From assembly GCF_039414295.1 (NCBI RefSeq), contig NZ_JBCITM010000005.1:124001-188000 (forward strand): DNA of 64,000 bases, read 5' to 3'. The notes under the pieces were generated by a model. It was not told the origin of the DNA. It ran no database searches and saw nothing but the letters and a program-made list of their open reading frames with translations. The position numbers were made by a program, and so were the translations under genes. Shown here piece after piece: positions 1-8,298 of this stretch. This DNA is from Anoxynatronum sibiricum. Lineage in GTDB: Bacteria; Bacillota; Clostridia; Peptostreptococcales; Tindalliaceae. Positions within the stretch are counted from its first letter, which is position 1; each line of letters opens with the position of its first letter.

Positions 1-272
1 TCCAGCTCCGGCAAAAGAGCATCCATCTGACGGGTCCAGTCCATGCTGCGCACCCGTTCCCGGGCCGCCAGCTCTTCAAGCCCCTTCAGTTGCAGCTGGA
101 TCATCAGGGAGAGCTTCTCGGCGCTTTCCAGGGCCAGCAGTTCCAGCGACGCCTCGGCTTCCCTTTCAAGCACATGGGTATTGGCCTGGTAACTGGAAGC
201 ACCTAAAATGGCAGATGCCGCCAGGATGATGGTCAGACTCAAAAATAGAATTTTTATTTTGATGCTGCGCAT
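1..272 (-). CDS. Membrane sensor protein, N-terminal part (truncated by window edge)
   Basis: Reading the minus strand from an ATG at 272 gives an open frame of 90 codons that runs off the left edge. It begins MRSIKIKILFLSLTIIL, a short basic stretch followed by one hydrophobic segment (about residues 6-25), then a charged, helix-prone region rich in Glu and Leu. This is the usual N-terminal layout of methyl-accepting chemotaxis proteins, sensor kinases and Cache-domain diguanylate cyclases: membrane anchor, then extracytoplasmic sensing region. The output domain lies outside the window, so the class cannot be decided. The Shine-Dalgarno upstream is weak (AAGAAG). It is divergent from yedF, with four 18-bp repeats between them. 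Confidence 0.6.
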   Translation of the reverse strand, partial: MRSIKIKILFLSLTIILAASAILGASSYQANTHVLEREAEASLELLALESAEKLSLMIQLQLKGLEELAARERVRSMDWTRQMDALLPEL

Positions 273-314
273 GAAAGAATCACTTCTTTTCAACAGGAAT
301 TAAGGCGGTCACAC

Positions 315-386
315 GAATCGACTCACTCACATAAATGGATCGATTCATATAAATTGACCCATTCACATGAATCGATTCATTCACAT
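315..386. repeat. Four degenerate 18-bp tandem repeats
   Basis: Four head-to-tail 18-bp units (315-332, 333-350, 351-368, 369-386) share the pattern GAATCGATTCATTCACAT with a few changes each. The last unit overlaps a perfect 14-bp palindrome, ATGAATCGATTCAT (367-380). They sit in the 390-bp spacer between the divergent sensor gene and yedF. A protein-binding array is possible; a simple slipped-strand repeat is equally possible. A 65-codon open frame across it has no ribosome binding site and looks accidental. Confidence 0.7.
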
Positions 387-523
387 CAACAGGTCATGCT
401 CATCATGAAAAGCAGAAATGGAAAAGAAAGACATTTTGGACACACCTGTCATCATCTTATCACATGTTTGTATTATCGTCACCATTCCAAAAAACTGAAT
501 GGGAACAGAAGGGGAAAAGTAGC

Positions 524-552
524 CTGTCAAACCATGGGATTTATGATATAGT
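524..552 (+). promoter_or_regulatory. Putative sigma-A promoter for yedF
   Basis: CTGTCA (524-529) and TATAGT (547-552) are separated by 17 bp, about 110 bp before the yedF start. The -35 box matches the consensus at four of six positions and the -10 box at five of six. Confidence 0.4.
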
Positions 553-662
553 ATTGATAGAACCCTTCAATTAGCAGGAATCAGAAGGATCAAAACGATA
601 TTCAGCAATGATTTGAAGCTGAAATGAACAGCTGAAGAAAAGGCTGGTTTTGGGAGGAATTA

Positions 663-1274
663 ATGATGAACAAAGAAATCGATGCCCGGGGGCTCAACTG
701 CCCCATGCCGCTGATTCAAACCAAGAAAGCGCTGGATGCGCTGTCAGAAGGTAGTGTGCGCACCATTGTAGACAATGAGACGGCCAAAGAAAACATTCAA
801 AAGTTTGCCAAAAGCATGGACTACCGCTATACGGTGAAAGAAAATCAGGGTCATTTTTACATTGACATTTTTAAGGAACTGAAGTATCGGGAGATGCGTG
901 TGCTTGACCTGGAGATGGAACCGGAGAGCCTTCCTAAAAGTGATCTGGTGGTCATGATCTCCAAAGATTATATGGGAGAAGGTTCGGAGGAGCTGGGCCG
1001 CATTCTTATGAAAGGCTACCTCTACACCCTGACCGAAGTACTGCCCATGCCCAAGACCCTGGTGTTTGTCAACGGTGGCGTCAAGCTCACCTGCGCCGGC
1101 TCCGAATCCCTTGAAAATCTGCGCAAGCTGGAAGAAAAAGGGGTGGAGATTCTCTCCTGCGGCACCTGCCTGGATTATTTCAAACTGAAGAGCATGCTCA
1201 TGGTGGGCGGCATCAGCAACATGTACACCATTGTGGAGCATTTGAACAAAGCCAAAAACACACTGCAGCTATAG
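663..1274 (+). CDS. yedF: YedF family sulfur/selenium metabolism protein
   Basis: 203 residues in two parts. Residues 1-75 are a TusA/SirA-like domain with the hallmark CPxP motif (ARGLNCPMPL, Cys at residue 13), which in this fold carries persulfide sulfur. Residues about 85-200 are a DsrE-like domain containing a CGTC pair near the C-terminus. This two-domain layout is that of the proteins often annotated as selenium metabolism protein YedF, which tend to occur in selenium-using bacteria; the exact reaction is not established. GGAGG at 653-657 fits the second of two adjacent ATGs (666) slightly better than the first. The next gene, a DUF3343 protein, is a frequent partner and probably cotranscribed. 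Confidence 0.85.
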   Translation: MMNKEIDARGLNCPMPLIQTKKALDALSEGSVRTIVDNETAKENIQKFAKSMDYRYTVKENQGHFYIDIFKELKYREMRVLDLEMEPESLPKSDLVVMISKDYMGEGSEELGRILMKGYLYTLTEVLPMPKTLVFVNGGVKLTCAGSESLENLRKLEEKGVEILSCGTCLDYFKLKSMLMVGGISNMYTIVEHLNKAKNTLQL

Positions 1275-1328
1275 ACCCATATCGACCCGGCAACACCCGA
1301 CAAAAGACACTTCACGGGAGGCAATCAC

Positions 1329-1610
1329 ATGAATCAATGGCTGTTGGTATTTGATTCAACGCACCACGCCATGGCCGCTGAATCCCGTCTGAAAGAAAAG
1401 CCTGTCGAAGGCCTTGTTTTTCAGATGATACCCACCCCCCGCCAGATCACTGCCAGCTGCGGACTGTCGCTGCTGTTGAACGTGGATGACATCGTCCGTC
1501 TGCAGCAGGTGCGGCAGATGCTCGCCGATCATCGCATCGAATGGGTGGGGCTCTATCGAAAAGAAGCGGACAAAGAGAACCCCTGGCGGCAATGCTACGA
1601 AGACTGCTGA
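1329..1610 (+). CDS. DUF3343 protein, putative Se/S carrier-like
   Basis: 93 residues. The signature PTPRQITASCGLSL (Cys at residue 44) matches the DUF3343 family core, where an IPTPRxxSxSCG motif is typical. The family is annotated as a putative Se/S carrier on the strength of its association with YedF and a conserved cysteine; no activity has been demonstrated to my knowledge. A second cysteine is the last residue. CGGGAGG just upstream (from about 1315) is a good ribosome binding site. It follows yedF by 54 bp, which supports a shared role in handling reactive sulfur or selenium. Confidence 0.8.
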   Translation: MNQWLLVFDSTHHAMAAESRLKEKPVEGLVFQMIPTPRQITASCGLSLLLNVDDIVRLQQVRQMLADHRIEWVGLYRKEADKENPWRQCYEDC

Positions 1611-1814
1611 ATTGAAACGCCAATGAACAAGTGAACATCTGCAAGCTGGAAAAAATGCGAGTGAATGAACACCTGCGAGCAAGAGAAGATTTGCCAATAA
1701 TGACAACCCTGCATAAAAGATCAGCCAGCAATGCAACATGCGGCAGCCTGTTGCAGGGTTATCAAACACATCAAGAAGTGCCATTTAATCATGCAAGACG
1801 AAAGGAGTCCTTTT

Positions 1815-2711
1815 ATGGTAGTAACAGAAGTCACCAGCCTGTGGCAACAGTTGATCCACACCTATCAACTCATCACCGAAACAGAAGTGGTGGGCCGTTT
1901 GCTGGGATTTTTCATACGCCTGGTGATCATCCTGCTGCTGACCCGCATTGCCATTAGAGTACTGCAGGCTGTCGTGTCGCGCATCTTCTCTTCCCGGCAG
2001 CATCTGAAATTCAAGGTGGATGAAGCCCGGGTGAACACCCTGGAGGGCCTCATGACCAGCGTCATCAAATACACCATCTATTTCATCGCCGGCACTTCGA
2101 TTCTCAACATGGCCGGCGTTCAGGTGGGGGCCCTCATTGCCACTGCCGGTGTGGGCGGCTTGGCCCTGGGCTTCGGCGCTCAAAACCTGGTGCGAGACGT
2201 GATCACCGGATTTTTCATTCTTTTTGAGAATCAGTTCAGTGTGGGAGACTACGTTGAGGTGGACGGCTCTGGCGGCATTGTGGAAGAAATGGCCCTGCGG
2301 GTCACCAAAGTGCGTGATTTCAACGGCGACCTCCACATTGTGCCCAACGGTGCCATCAACCATGTGGTGAACAAAAGCAACGGTAAAATGCGTGCCTGGG
2401 TGAACATCTCCATTGCCTACGAAGAAGATATTGAACGAGCGCTGGAGGTGCTTCGCAGCGAGAGTGAAAAGCTGGCAACCACCCATGAAAAAATACTGGA
2501 AGGCCCCATTGTGCTGGGGGTCACCGATTTGGGAGATTCAGAGGTGGTGCTTTCTGTGCTGGCCAAAACCGAACCCATGGAGCAATGGGCCATCGAGCGG
2601 GAAATGCGCAAAGCCTTTAAGTTGGCCTTCGACCGGGAAGGCATCGAAATTCCCTACCCCCGCCGGGTACTCTATCAGCGGGGAAACGATAAAGAAAAGC
2701 AAGACCGGTGA
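1815..2711 (+). CDS. MscS family mechanosensitive ion channel
   Basis: 298 residues from ATG 1815, chosen because AAAGGAGT (1801-1808) is well placed; the frame is open further upstream without a usable site. Transmembrane helices lie around residues 20-45 and 70-95. The pore helix and adjacent beta domain are recognised by GVGGLALGFGAQNLVRD followed by GFFILFENQFSVGDYVEVDG, the most conserved stretch of MscS proteins. Members open on membrane tension and release solutes during hypo-osmotic shock. Length is near that of E. coli MscS (286). The neighbouring DUF951 gene is a common companion in Firmicutes. Confidence 0.92.
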   Translation: MVVTEVTSLWQQLIHTYQLITETEVVGRLLGFFIRLVIILLLTRIAIRVLQAVVSRIFSSRQHLKFKVDEARVNTLEGLMTSVIKYTIYFIAGTSILNMAGVQVGALIATAGVGGLALGFGAQNLVRDVITGFFILFENQFSVGDYVEVDGSGGIVEEMALRVTKVRDFNGDLHIVPNGAINHVVNKSNGKMRAWVNISIAYEEDIERALEVLRSESEKLATTHEKILEGPIVLGVTDLGDSEVVLSVLAKTEPMEQWAIEREMRKAFKLAFDREGIEIPYPRRVLYQRGNDKEKQDR

Positions 2712-2734
2712 GAACGGCAGGCTAAACCAGCTAA

Positions 2735-2761
2735 GCAAGACAGGCAAGACAGGCAAGACAG
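2735..2761. repeat. Three perfect 9-bp tandem repeats
   Basis: GCAAGACAG occurs three times without a gap (2735-2743, 2744-2752, 2753-2761), with a fourth decayed unit after it, in the short spacer between the MscS gene and the DUF951 gene. Confidence 0.75.
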
Positions 2762-2791
2762 GCCAGACCCCAAGGAAAGGAATGAAGCCCC

Positions 2792-3019
2792 ATGCCCATG
2801 AACCTGTTTGTTGGCGACCGGGTCACATTGAAAAAAGCCCATCCCTGCGGCAGCAAACAATTTACCATTCTGCGCACCGGTGCCGACTTTCGCATTAAGT
2901 GCGACGGGTGCGGCCATGAAGTCTGGATACCCCGCCCTAATTTGGAAAAGCGGATTCGCCAGGTGACGCCGGGCCCCAATGCACCAACCCAACAACCATC
3001 ACAGGAGGAATCATCATGA
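2792..3019 (+). CDS. DUF951 family protein
   Basis: 75 residues. The core VGDRVTLKKAHPCGS, then ILRTGADFRIKCDGCG, matches DUF951, a small Firmicute family (B. subtilis YyzM is one member). Three cysteines (HPCG and KCDGCG) suggest a metal site or a nucleic-acid-binding zinc ribbon, but the function is unknown. AAGGAAAGGAA lies 8-10 bases ahead of the ATG. Its stop overlaps the start of the next gene in an ATGA arrangement (3016-3019), so translation of the two is probably coupled. Confidence 0.82.
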   Translation: MPMNLFVGDRVTLKKAHPCGSKQFTILRTGADFRIKCDGCGHEVWIPRPNLEKRIRQVTPGPNAPTQQPSQEESS

Positions 3020-4203
3020 ACATTCAATACGCTGATCGCATGAACAACCTGCGGGCTTCTGAAATTCGGGAACTCTTGAAGTTGGCAGAACGACCGGAGA
3101 TCATCTCTTTTGCCGGCGGCTTGCCGGCGCCAGAGCTGTTCCCCGTTGAAGCCATGAAGGTGGTGGGAGTGAAAGTGCTGGAAGAACAGGGCATGCAGGC
3201 CCTCCAGTACAGTGCCACCGAAGGCTACGGTCCCCTGCGGGAAAAAATTGCCGCCCGCATGGCTGCCATCGGTGTGAAAGCCACTGCCGACAACATACTC
3301 ATCACCAGTGGCTCTCAGCAGGGCCTGGATTTTGCCGGCAAAGTCTTTCTCAACGAAGGCGACATCGTCATCACCGAAAGGCCCAGCTATTTGGGAGCCA
3401 TCATGGCCTTCAAAGCCTACAGCCCCGAATTTGTGGACATCGCCATGGATGACGACGGCATGGATATGGCCGAACTGGAACGGGTGCTCACCACCCGCGA
3501 CCGGGTGAAAATGATTTATGTGATTCCCGACTTTCAGAACCCCACAGGCAAAACCTGGTCGGTGGAACGGCGCAAACAGCTGGTGGAACTGGCCAACCGG
3601 TTCGACCTGCCCATTGTGGAAGACAACCCCTACGGTGAACTGCGCTTTGAAGGCCAGCGCCCCCCGGCGGTGAAATCCTTCGATACCCAGGGGCGGGTAC
3701 TGTTTTTAGGCACCTTCTCCAAAACCTTTTGTCCCGGCATGCGCCTGGGCTGGACCCTGGGCGAAGGGGAACTGCTGAACAAGTTTGTGCTGGTGAAACA
3801 GGGAGCCGACCTGCAGACCAGCTCCCTGGGCCAGCGGGAGTTAAACCAGTTCATGGAAGACTACGACCTGGATGAACACATCGCCACCATCAGAGAAGTC
3901 TACCGCAGCCGCAGAGACGTGATGCTGTCAGCCATGGAAACCTATTTTCCAAAGGTGGAAGGCCTCGCCTTCACCTACCCCAACGGCGGTCTCTTTACCT
4001 GGGTGGAGCTGCCCGCCCACCTGAATGCCCGGGAACTTTTCAAAAAAGCCCTTGAAAAAGAAGTGGCCTTTGTGCCCGGGGGTTCTTTTTATCCCAACGG
4101 CGGCTACGAAAACACCCTGCGCCTGAACTACTCCAACATGCCTGAAGAAAAGATCAAAGAAGGCATCAAGCGCCTGGGAGAAGCCATTCAAGAGATGATG
4201 TAG
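3016..4203 (+). CDS. PLP-dependent class I aminotransferase (2-aminoadipate transaminase-like)
   Basis: 395 residues of a fold-type I aminotransferase. Visible landmarks are the N-terminal ISFAGGLPAPELFP, the cofactor-loop YSATEGYGPLRE, PDFQNPTGKTW, and FLGTFSKTFCPGMRLGW, in which the SK lysine (about residue 238) should hold PLP. This sequence type (LysN, ARO8-like and the enzyme half of MocR regulators) uses 2-aminoadipate, aromatic or branched-chain amino acids; the substrate cannot be read from sequence. No DNA-binding domain is present. It is coupled by overlap to the DUF951 gene and followed by a clear terminator. Confidence 0.88.
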   Translation: MNIQYADRMNNLRASEIRELLKLAERPEIISFAGGLPAPELFPVEAMKVVGVKVLEEQGMQALQYSATEGYGPLREKIAARMAAIGVKATADNILITSGSQQGLDFAGKVFLNEGDIVITERPSYLGAIMAFKAYSPEFVDIAMDDDGMDMAELERVLTTRDRVKMIYVIPDFQNPTGKTWSVERRKQLVELANRFDLPIVEDNPYGELRFEGQRPPAVKSFDTQGRVLFLGTFSKTFCPGMRLGWTLGEGELLNKFVLVKQGADLQTSSLGQRELNQFMEDYDLDEHIATIREVYRSRRDVMLSAMETYFPKVEGLAFTYPNGGLFTWVELPAHLNARELFKKALEKEVAFVPGGSFYPNGGYENTLRLNYSNMPEEKIKEGIKRLGEAIQEMM

Positions 4204-4306
4204 GCATTTCGGCGGCCTTCGGCCAACTTGTTTTTAAACAGATATGTCAACGGATAGACATATGAACAATGACATGCGTGACTTTGAGAATACGTGAGCT
4301 TGAGAA

Positions 4307-4367
4307 AAACCCCTGTGAGAAAACACTTGAAAGAAACACCTTTCAAGCATCCTCACAGGGGTTTTTT
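4307..4367 (+). terminator. Two-tier intrinsic terminator
   Basis: The outer stem is AAACCCCTGTGAG (4307-4319) pairing with CTCACAGGGGTTT (4352-4364). A second perfect stem, CTTGAAAG (4326-4333) with CTTTCAAG (4340-4347), sits inside. A run of six T (4362-4367) follows. It closes the aminotransferase transcription unit. Confidence 0.9.
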
Positions 4368-4436
4368 ACTATTTTTGTCGCAGCAACGCCGTAAAGCAAC
4401 ATTTTTAAATGAAAAATAGTTTTGTGAAAATGACCA

Positions 4437-4495
4437 TTGACAAAATGAAAGACTCCCGATATACTCATATTGTACTATATGAATTAATACACTTA
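4437..4495 (+). promoter_or_regulatory. Strong promoter and probable YtrA-type operator
   Basis: TTGACA (4437-4442), a 17-bp spacer and TATACT (4460-4465) make a near-consensus promoter. Directly downstream are an imperfect palindrome (CATAT-N6-ATATG, 4466-4481) and TGTA/TACA half-sites spread over about 4470-4494. The gene that follows encodes a GntR/YtrA repressor; regulators of this group usually repress their own ABC operon through such sites, so autoregulation is likely. Confidence 0.65.
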
Positions 4496-4638
4496 ATTCA
4501 CACCAAACACCTAACGCCAAGTGTCGAACAATCCTCACCCAATCAAGTCAACACCTGATCACTGACCACAGGTGAAGCATCAAATCACCTGAAGCAACCA
4601 TTTTTGCCGAACTCATCGGCATCCAAAGAGGTGAAGCC

Positions 4639-5028
4639 ATGTTACAACTGGACTTACGCAGTCGCCAGCCCATTTACGAGCAGCTCATCGAAAAAATCAA
4701 AGAACTCATCATCACTGAAGTCTGGCGCACCGACGATCAGCTGCCTTCTGTGAGGGCGTTGGCCCAGCAGTTGACCATTAACCCCAACACCATCCAGAAA
4801 GCCTACCGGGAACTGGAGCGGGAAGGGTTCATTTACACTGTGAAAGGCAGGGGAAATTTTGTGGCACCCATTGACATCACCATGCACCGGGAAAAGCTGG
4901 CCAAAATTCAGGAAGAAATTGCACGGCTTCTGGCAGAGGCCATGTACCTGGGCATGACAAAGGAAAAGCTGATGCACCTGGTGCATCAGGCGGCTGAACA
5001 GACAGGAGGGGAGCAGCAAAATGACTGA
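4639..5028 (+). CDS. GntR family transcriptional regulator, YtrA subfamily
   Basis: 129 residues. A winged-helix GntR domain fills residues 1-75, with the recognition region QLPSVRALAQQLTINPNTIQKAYRELEREGFIY split over the typical helix-turn-helix and wing. Instead of a large ligand-binding domain there is only a short, about 50-residue dimerisation helix, which defines the YtrA subfamily. Members repress linked ABC transporter operons and are released under cell-envelope stress in several Firmicutes. The stop overlaps the ATPase start by 8 bp, and a consensus promoter with palindromic sites lies upstream. Confidence 0.9.
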   Translation: MLQLDLRSRQPIYEQLIEKIKELIITEVWRTDDQLPSVRALAQQLTINPNTIQKAYRELEREGFIYTVKGRGNFVAPIDITMHREKLAKIQEEIARLLAEAMYLGMTKEKLMHLVHQAAEQTGGEQQND

Positions 5029-5998
5029 ACAACACATAAAGACTTCAACAGCAGTCAGCACCACCCATCAGGAAGAAGAGACCACTCCGCCGGTGATGAT
5101 TCAGGCAGCGGCCCTCGACAAATACTTTGATAACTACCAGGCACTGAAATCCCTGGATCTTCAGGTAAAAAAAGGATCGGTTTACGGCCTGCTGGGTTCC
5201 AACGGTGCCGGCAAAACCACCTTGCTGAAAACCCTGGCAGGCATCTACCGGGAAGACGGCGGAAAAGTCACCGTCGATGATGCACCGATTTTTGACAACA
5301 TTGCCCTGAAGCAGCGGATGATCTTTGTCCCTGATGCCCTCTACTTTTTTCCCGGGGCCAGTATCGACGACATGGCCCGGTATTACCGAGAGCTGTATCC
5401 CTGTTGGAACCAGCAGCGGTACGAAGCCCTGGCACCTTTCTTTCACATGAAAACCCACCAGAAAGTGCAGCAGCTGTCCAAGGGCATGCAGCGCCAGGTG
5501 GCCTGCTGGCTGGCTCTTTCCACCATGCCTGAGGTAATGATTTTGGATGAACCCCTGGACGGGCTGGATACAGTGATGCGCCAAAAGGTGAAAAACCTGC
5601 TGGTTCAAGACGTGGCCGACCGGCAGATGACCATTCTCATTTCTTCCCACAACCTGCGGGAACTGGAAGATTTTTGCGATCACGTGGGTATTCTCCATGA
5701 GGGGACCATTCTTCTGGAGAAAGAGGTGGATGAGCTGAAGCAGGATATCCACAAAATTCAGGTGGCTTTTCGAAACCCGCCGCCAGCCCAGGTGTTTGAG
5801 CACTTGAACCTGCTGCATCATGAAAACCGGGGAAGCGTGAACCTGATCATCGCCCGGGGAAACCGGCAGACACTGCTGGAAGCTTTTCAGCCTCATCATC
5901 CTGTGATTCTGGATATGCTGCCCCTCACCCTGGAAGAAATCTTTATCTATGAAATGGGGGATCATGGCTATGCTGTCGACAACATTATCTTCGCCTAA
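5021..5998 (+). CDS. ABC transporter ATP-binding protein (YtrB-like)
   Basis: 325 residues. The ATPase domain (about 25-250) shows Walker A SNGAGKTT, the signature QLSKGMQRQ and Walker B VMILDEPLDGLD, followed by the H-loop SSHN. About 75 C-terminal residues form an accessory domain as in other antibiotic-resistance-type ABC-2 exporters. The gene overlaps the GntR gene by 8 bp and the permease by about 29, so the three form one translationally coupled operon. It should energise export through the following permease; the substrate is unknown, with envelope-active antibiotics the usual suspicion for YtrA-linked systems. Confidence 0.9.
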   Translation: MTEQHIKTSTAVSTTHQEEETTPPVMIQAAALDKYFDNYQALKSLDLQVKKGSVYGLLGSNGAGKTTLLKTLAGIYREDGGKVTVDDAPIFDNIALKQRMIFVPDALYFFPGASIDDMARYYRELYPCWNQQRYEALAPFFHMKTHQKVQQLSKGMQRQVACWLALSTMPEVMILDEPLDGLDTVMRQKVKNLLVQDVADRQMTILISSHNLRELEDFCDHVGILHEGTILLEKEVDELKQDIHKIQVAFRNPPPAQVFEHLNLLHHENRGSVNLIIARGNRQTLLEAFQPHHPVILDMLPLTLEEIFIYEMGDHGYAVDNIIFA

Positions 5999-8069
5999 AA
6001 TGACACAATCAACCCCGGTGCAAGCCGGTACAGTATCATCCGGTCCCGTTCATGCCGGCATCTTTCGCCACACCCTGAAGCGCTTTGCCTGGATCGCCGG
6101 CGCCTACTTTCTGGCCCTGTTTCTGCTGTTGCCTCTGCGGGCGATGATGACCCTGCCGGAGATCAAGGAAACAACCTTCTTTGTAAGCACTTTTGAACGC
6201 ATGTACAACTTTAACAGCGAACCTTTTCAGATCTTTCTCATCATACTGGTCCCCTTCTTCACGGCACTGCTGGTATTTCAGCATTTGCAAAATGCCACGG
6301 CCTCCGATTTTCACCACAGCCTGCCGGTGAGCCGCAACACCTACTACGGGACCTATCTTACCGCCGGGTGGACCATCATCACCCTGCCGGTGGTGATCAT
6401 CGGCCTCTTTAGCCTGCTGCTGCAGCAACTAACGGCAATGGGGCAGTACCTGTCACCCCAGGAAGTGGGCATCTGGCTGGGCACCACCCTGCTGATGAAC
6501 ACCGTCTTTTACCTCAGTACAGTGGTGGTGGGCATGTTCACCGGCGTGGTGCTGGTGCAGGGAATCTTCACTTTTATCTTACTGTTTCTTCCAGCTGGTC
6601 TGGCTCTTTTAGTGGTCTATAACCTGGAAGCGTTGGTATGGGGCTTTAATGCCACTAATTTTGGGATGGAGCGGGTAGCCCAGCTGTCGCCCCTGGTGCG
6701 CCTGGTGGAAGTGCTATATGAACCTCTCCAGTGGAAAGAAGTGGCCGGGTATGGCGTGTTCATTGTGCTGCTGATCCTGGCGGCCCACTGGCTGTACCGG
6801 CACCGGCGAATGGAGCGGAACGGGCAGACCATTGTCTTTAAGGGGTTAAATGCTCTGTTTCTTTTTGGCATCACCTTTTGCACCATGCTGGTGGGCGGTC
6901 TCTATGCCTACATGATCAACAGCCGGATTTCCTGGCTGCTGGTGGTCTATGGTGTCTTCTCCCTCATTGGTTACACCATCGCCCGGGCGGTGCTGAACAA
7001 AAGCCTGCGGATTTTCAGCTGGCATCATTACCGGCAATATGGCCTGTATCTCGGTCTGATGGCGCTGCTGATGGCAGGGATTCACTTTGATATCACGGGT
7101 TTTGAAAAGCGTATCCCTGAGCTTGATCAGATTCAGGGAGCCTATGCCGGCAACTTCCCTCACTTTTTCTATTATGGCAGTGGTCAGAGAGAAGGGCTCT
7201 ACCAAAGCCCTGAAAATCAGGAACAGGTGCGCCGCATTCACGCCGCCATTCTAGCCAATGAATCCCGTCAGGGAAACCGGCGCAATGATTACCGGAACAT
7301 GACCCTGTTTTACCACCTGAACAATGGCAGGGTGCTGGCACGGCAGTTTGCGGTGAATGAAGAAAATTACGAAACCTATTTGACAGCTCTGAAAGAATCT
7401 GAGGAAGATAAACGGTTCACGTATCCCGTGCTGGCCCTCTCACCCGATGACTTGAACCAAATTATGCTGGAATCCCATGAGCTGCAGAAAGTGGCCTATA
7501 TACAGGATCCGGATGAAATGGCGGAATTCTTAGCCCTGGTACAGCAAGAAATCATGGAAGCCAGCTATGAAGAGCTTTTGGGATGGCCCTCCAAAGGTGA
7601 CATCCGGTTCCATGTGAAAGCTGCTGACCCTGACGCCATTGAAGCTCTCACCACCCAGGCGATGCCTCCCCATGCCACCGCCGAATACTATCATGGCAAT
7701 CCCGAAGTACATGTATACCGTCTCCCCGCTTTCCAGCGGGTGGAAACCTGGCTGAAAGAAAAGGGCTTTTACCAGCAGGCCACGGTGACAGCGACAGACA
7801 TCCACCAGGTGGCGGTGCAACGGGTGCAAACAGAAGAAGAAATGGAGCCCATCTACCATACATGGAACCTGAACCTGCAACAAAGTCTGATTGTGGAAGA
7901 GGCAGCGGCAATCGAAGAAAGTTTGGACCTCTATTCTTCCTCCTGGATGAACCGGGAAGCTTTCCCTGTTTATATGGTGGGCTTCTACGATGAAAACGGC
8001 CGCCAGGTGTTCATGGGCACTTTTGATGAAACCTTTTTGCCGGAATTTGTTCGGAATGCCGCTTTTTAA
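5970..8069 (+). CDS. ABC-2 type transporter permease with large extracytoplasmic/C-terminal region
   Basis: About 699 residues. The first 400 hold roughly ten hydrophobic segments (for example IAGAYFLALFLLLPL and VVIIGLFSLLL), with FHHSLPVSRNTYYGTYL in the first cytoplasmic loop, a sequence common in Firmicute ABC-2 permeases. After about residue 380 the protein becomes hydrophilic for some 320 residues; such tails are seen in permeases annotated with DUF6449. Possible starts are ATG 5949, 5964 and 5970; GGGGG at 5956-5960 is best placed for 5970. It is the membrane partner of the preceding ATPase. Transport substrate unknown. Confidence 0.8.
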   Translation: MLSTTLSSPKMTQSTPVQAGTVSSGPVHAGIFRHTLKRFAWIAGAYFLALFLLLPLRAMMTLPEIKETTFFVSTFERMYNFNSEPFQIFLIILVPFFTALLVFQHLQNATASDFHHSLPVSRNTYYGTYLTAGWTIITLPVVIIGLFSLLLQQLTAMGQYLSPQEVGIWLGTTLLMNTVFYLSTVVVGMFTGVVLVQGIFTFILLFLPAGLALLVVYNLEALVWGFNATNFGMERVAQLSPLVRLVEVLYEPLQWKEVAGYGVFIVLLILAAHWLYRHRRMERNGQTIVFKGLNALFLFGITFCTMLVGGLYAYMINSRISWLLVVYGVFSLIGYTIARAVLNKSLRIFSWHHYRQYGLYLGLMALLMAGIHFDITGFEKRIPELDQIQGAYAGNFPHFFYYGSGQREGLYQSPENQEQVRRIHAAILANESRQGNRRNDYRNMTLFYHLNNGRVLARQFAVNEENYETYLTALKESEEDKRFTYPVLALSPDDLNQIMLESHELQKVAYIQDPDEMAEFLALVQQEIMEASYEELLGWPSKGDIRFHVKAADPDAIEALTTQAMPPHATAEYYHGNPEVHVYRLPAFQRVETWLKEKGFYQQATVTATDIHQVAVQRVQTEEEMEPIYHTWNLNLQQSLIVEEAAAIEESLDLYSSSWMNREAFPVYMVGFYDENGRQVFMGTFDETFLPEFVRNAAF

Positions 8070-8164
8070 AGGACATAATACTAAGTGAGCGAATGGCATA
8101 TGTCGCTACCGGCAAACCGGAAAAAGTGTCGCAGACCACAATAGACAGTGGGGCTCATTCCTTT

Positions 8165-8247
8165 CTCTGTGAAGTGTATTGGTTCGCACTTATATACTTC
8201 GACAGAGTAGGGGTGAACCCCTTTTTGCTGATGAAAAAAGGGGTTCA
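8165..8247. repeat. Two adjacent inverted repeats at the left edge of an AT-rich block
   Basis: The first is CTCTGTGAAGTGTAT (8165-8179) with an imperfect complement at 8192-8207. The second is a perfect 13-bp stem, TGAACCCCTTTTT (8214-8226) with AAAAAGGGGTTCA (8235-8247). The second could act as a terminator for the upstream operon although no clean T-run follows. They mark the change from GC-rich coding sequence to the AT-rich block to the right. The rest of the 330-bp spacer (8070-8399) holds a 68-codon open frame that I do not consider a gene, and the palindrome listed next. Confidence 0.65.
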
Positions 8248-8298
8248 TATTTCAAGGTTTTGGTCATGTGAAAGTTACTCATGTAAGAATAGCGGTTG

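Noticed and set aside
354..551. 65-codon open frame upstream of yedF
   Set aside because: It runs through the 18-bp repeats and a promoter-like region, lacks a ribosome binding site and has low-complexity His-rich sequence.
1731..1814. N-terminal extension of the MscS channel
   Set aside because: A strong AAAGGAGT site stands directly before ATG 1815 and the extension is not membrane- or domain-like.
5949..5969. Longer N-terminus of the ABC-2 permease
   Set aside because: The upstream ATG lacks a ribosome binding site, while GGGGG is well placed for ATG 5970.
8165..8247. Insertion-sequence terminal repeats
   Set aside because: The two inverted repeats are each self-complementary and no matching copy is found at the right end of the block near 11690; no transposase is encoded.
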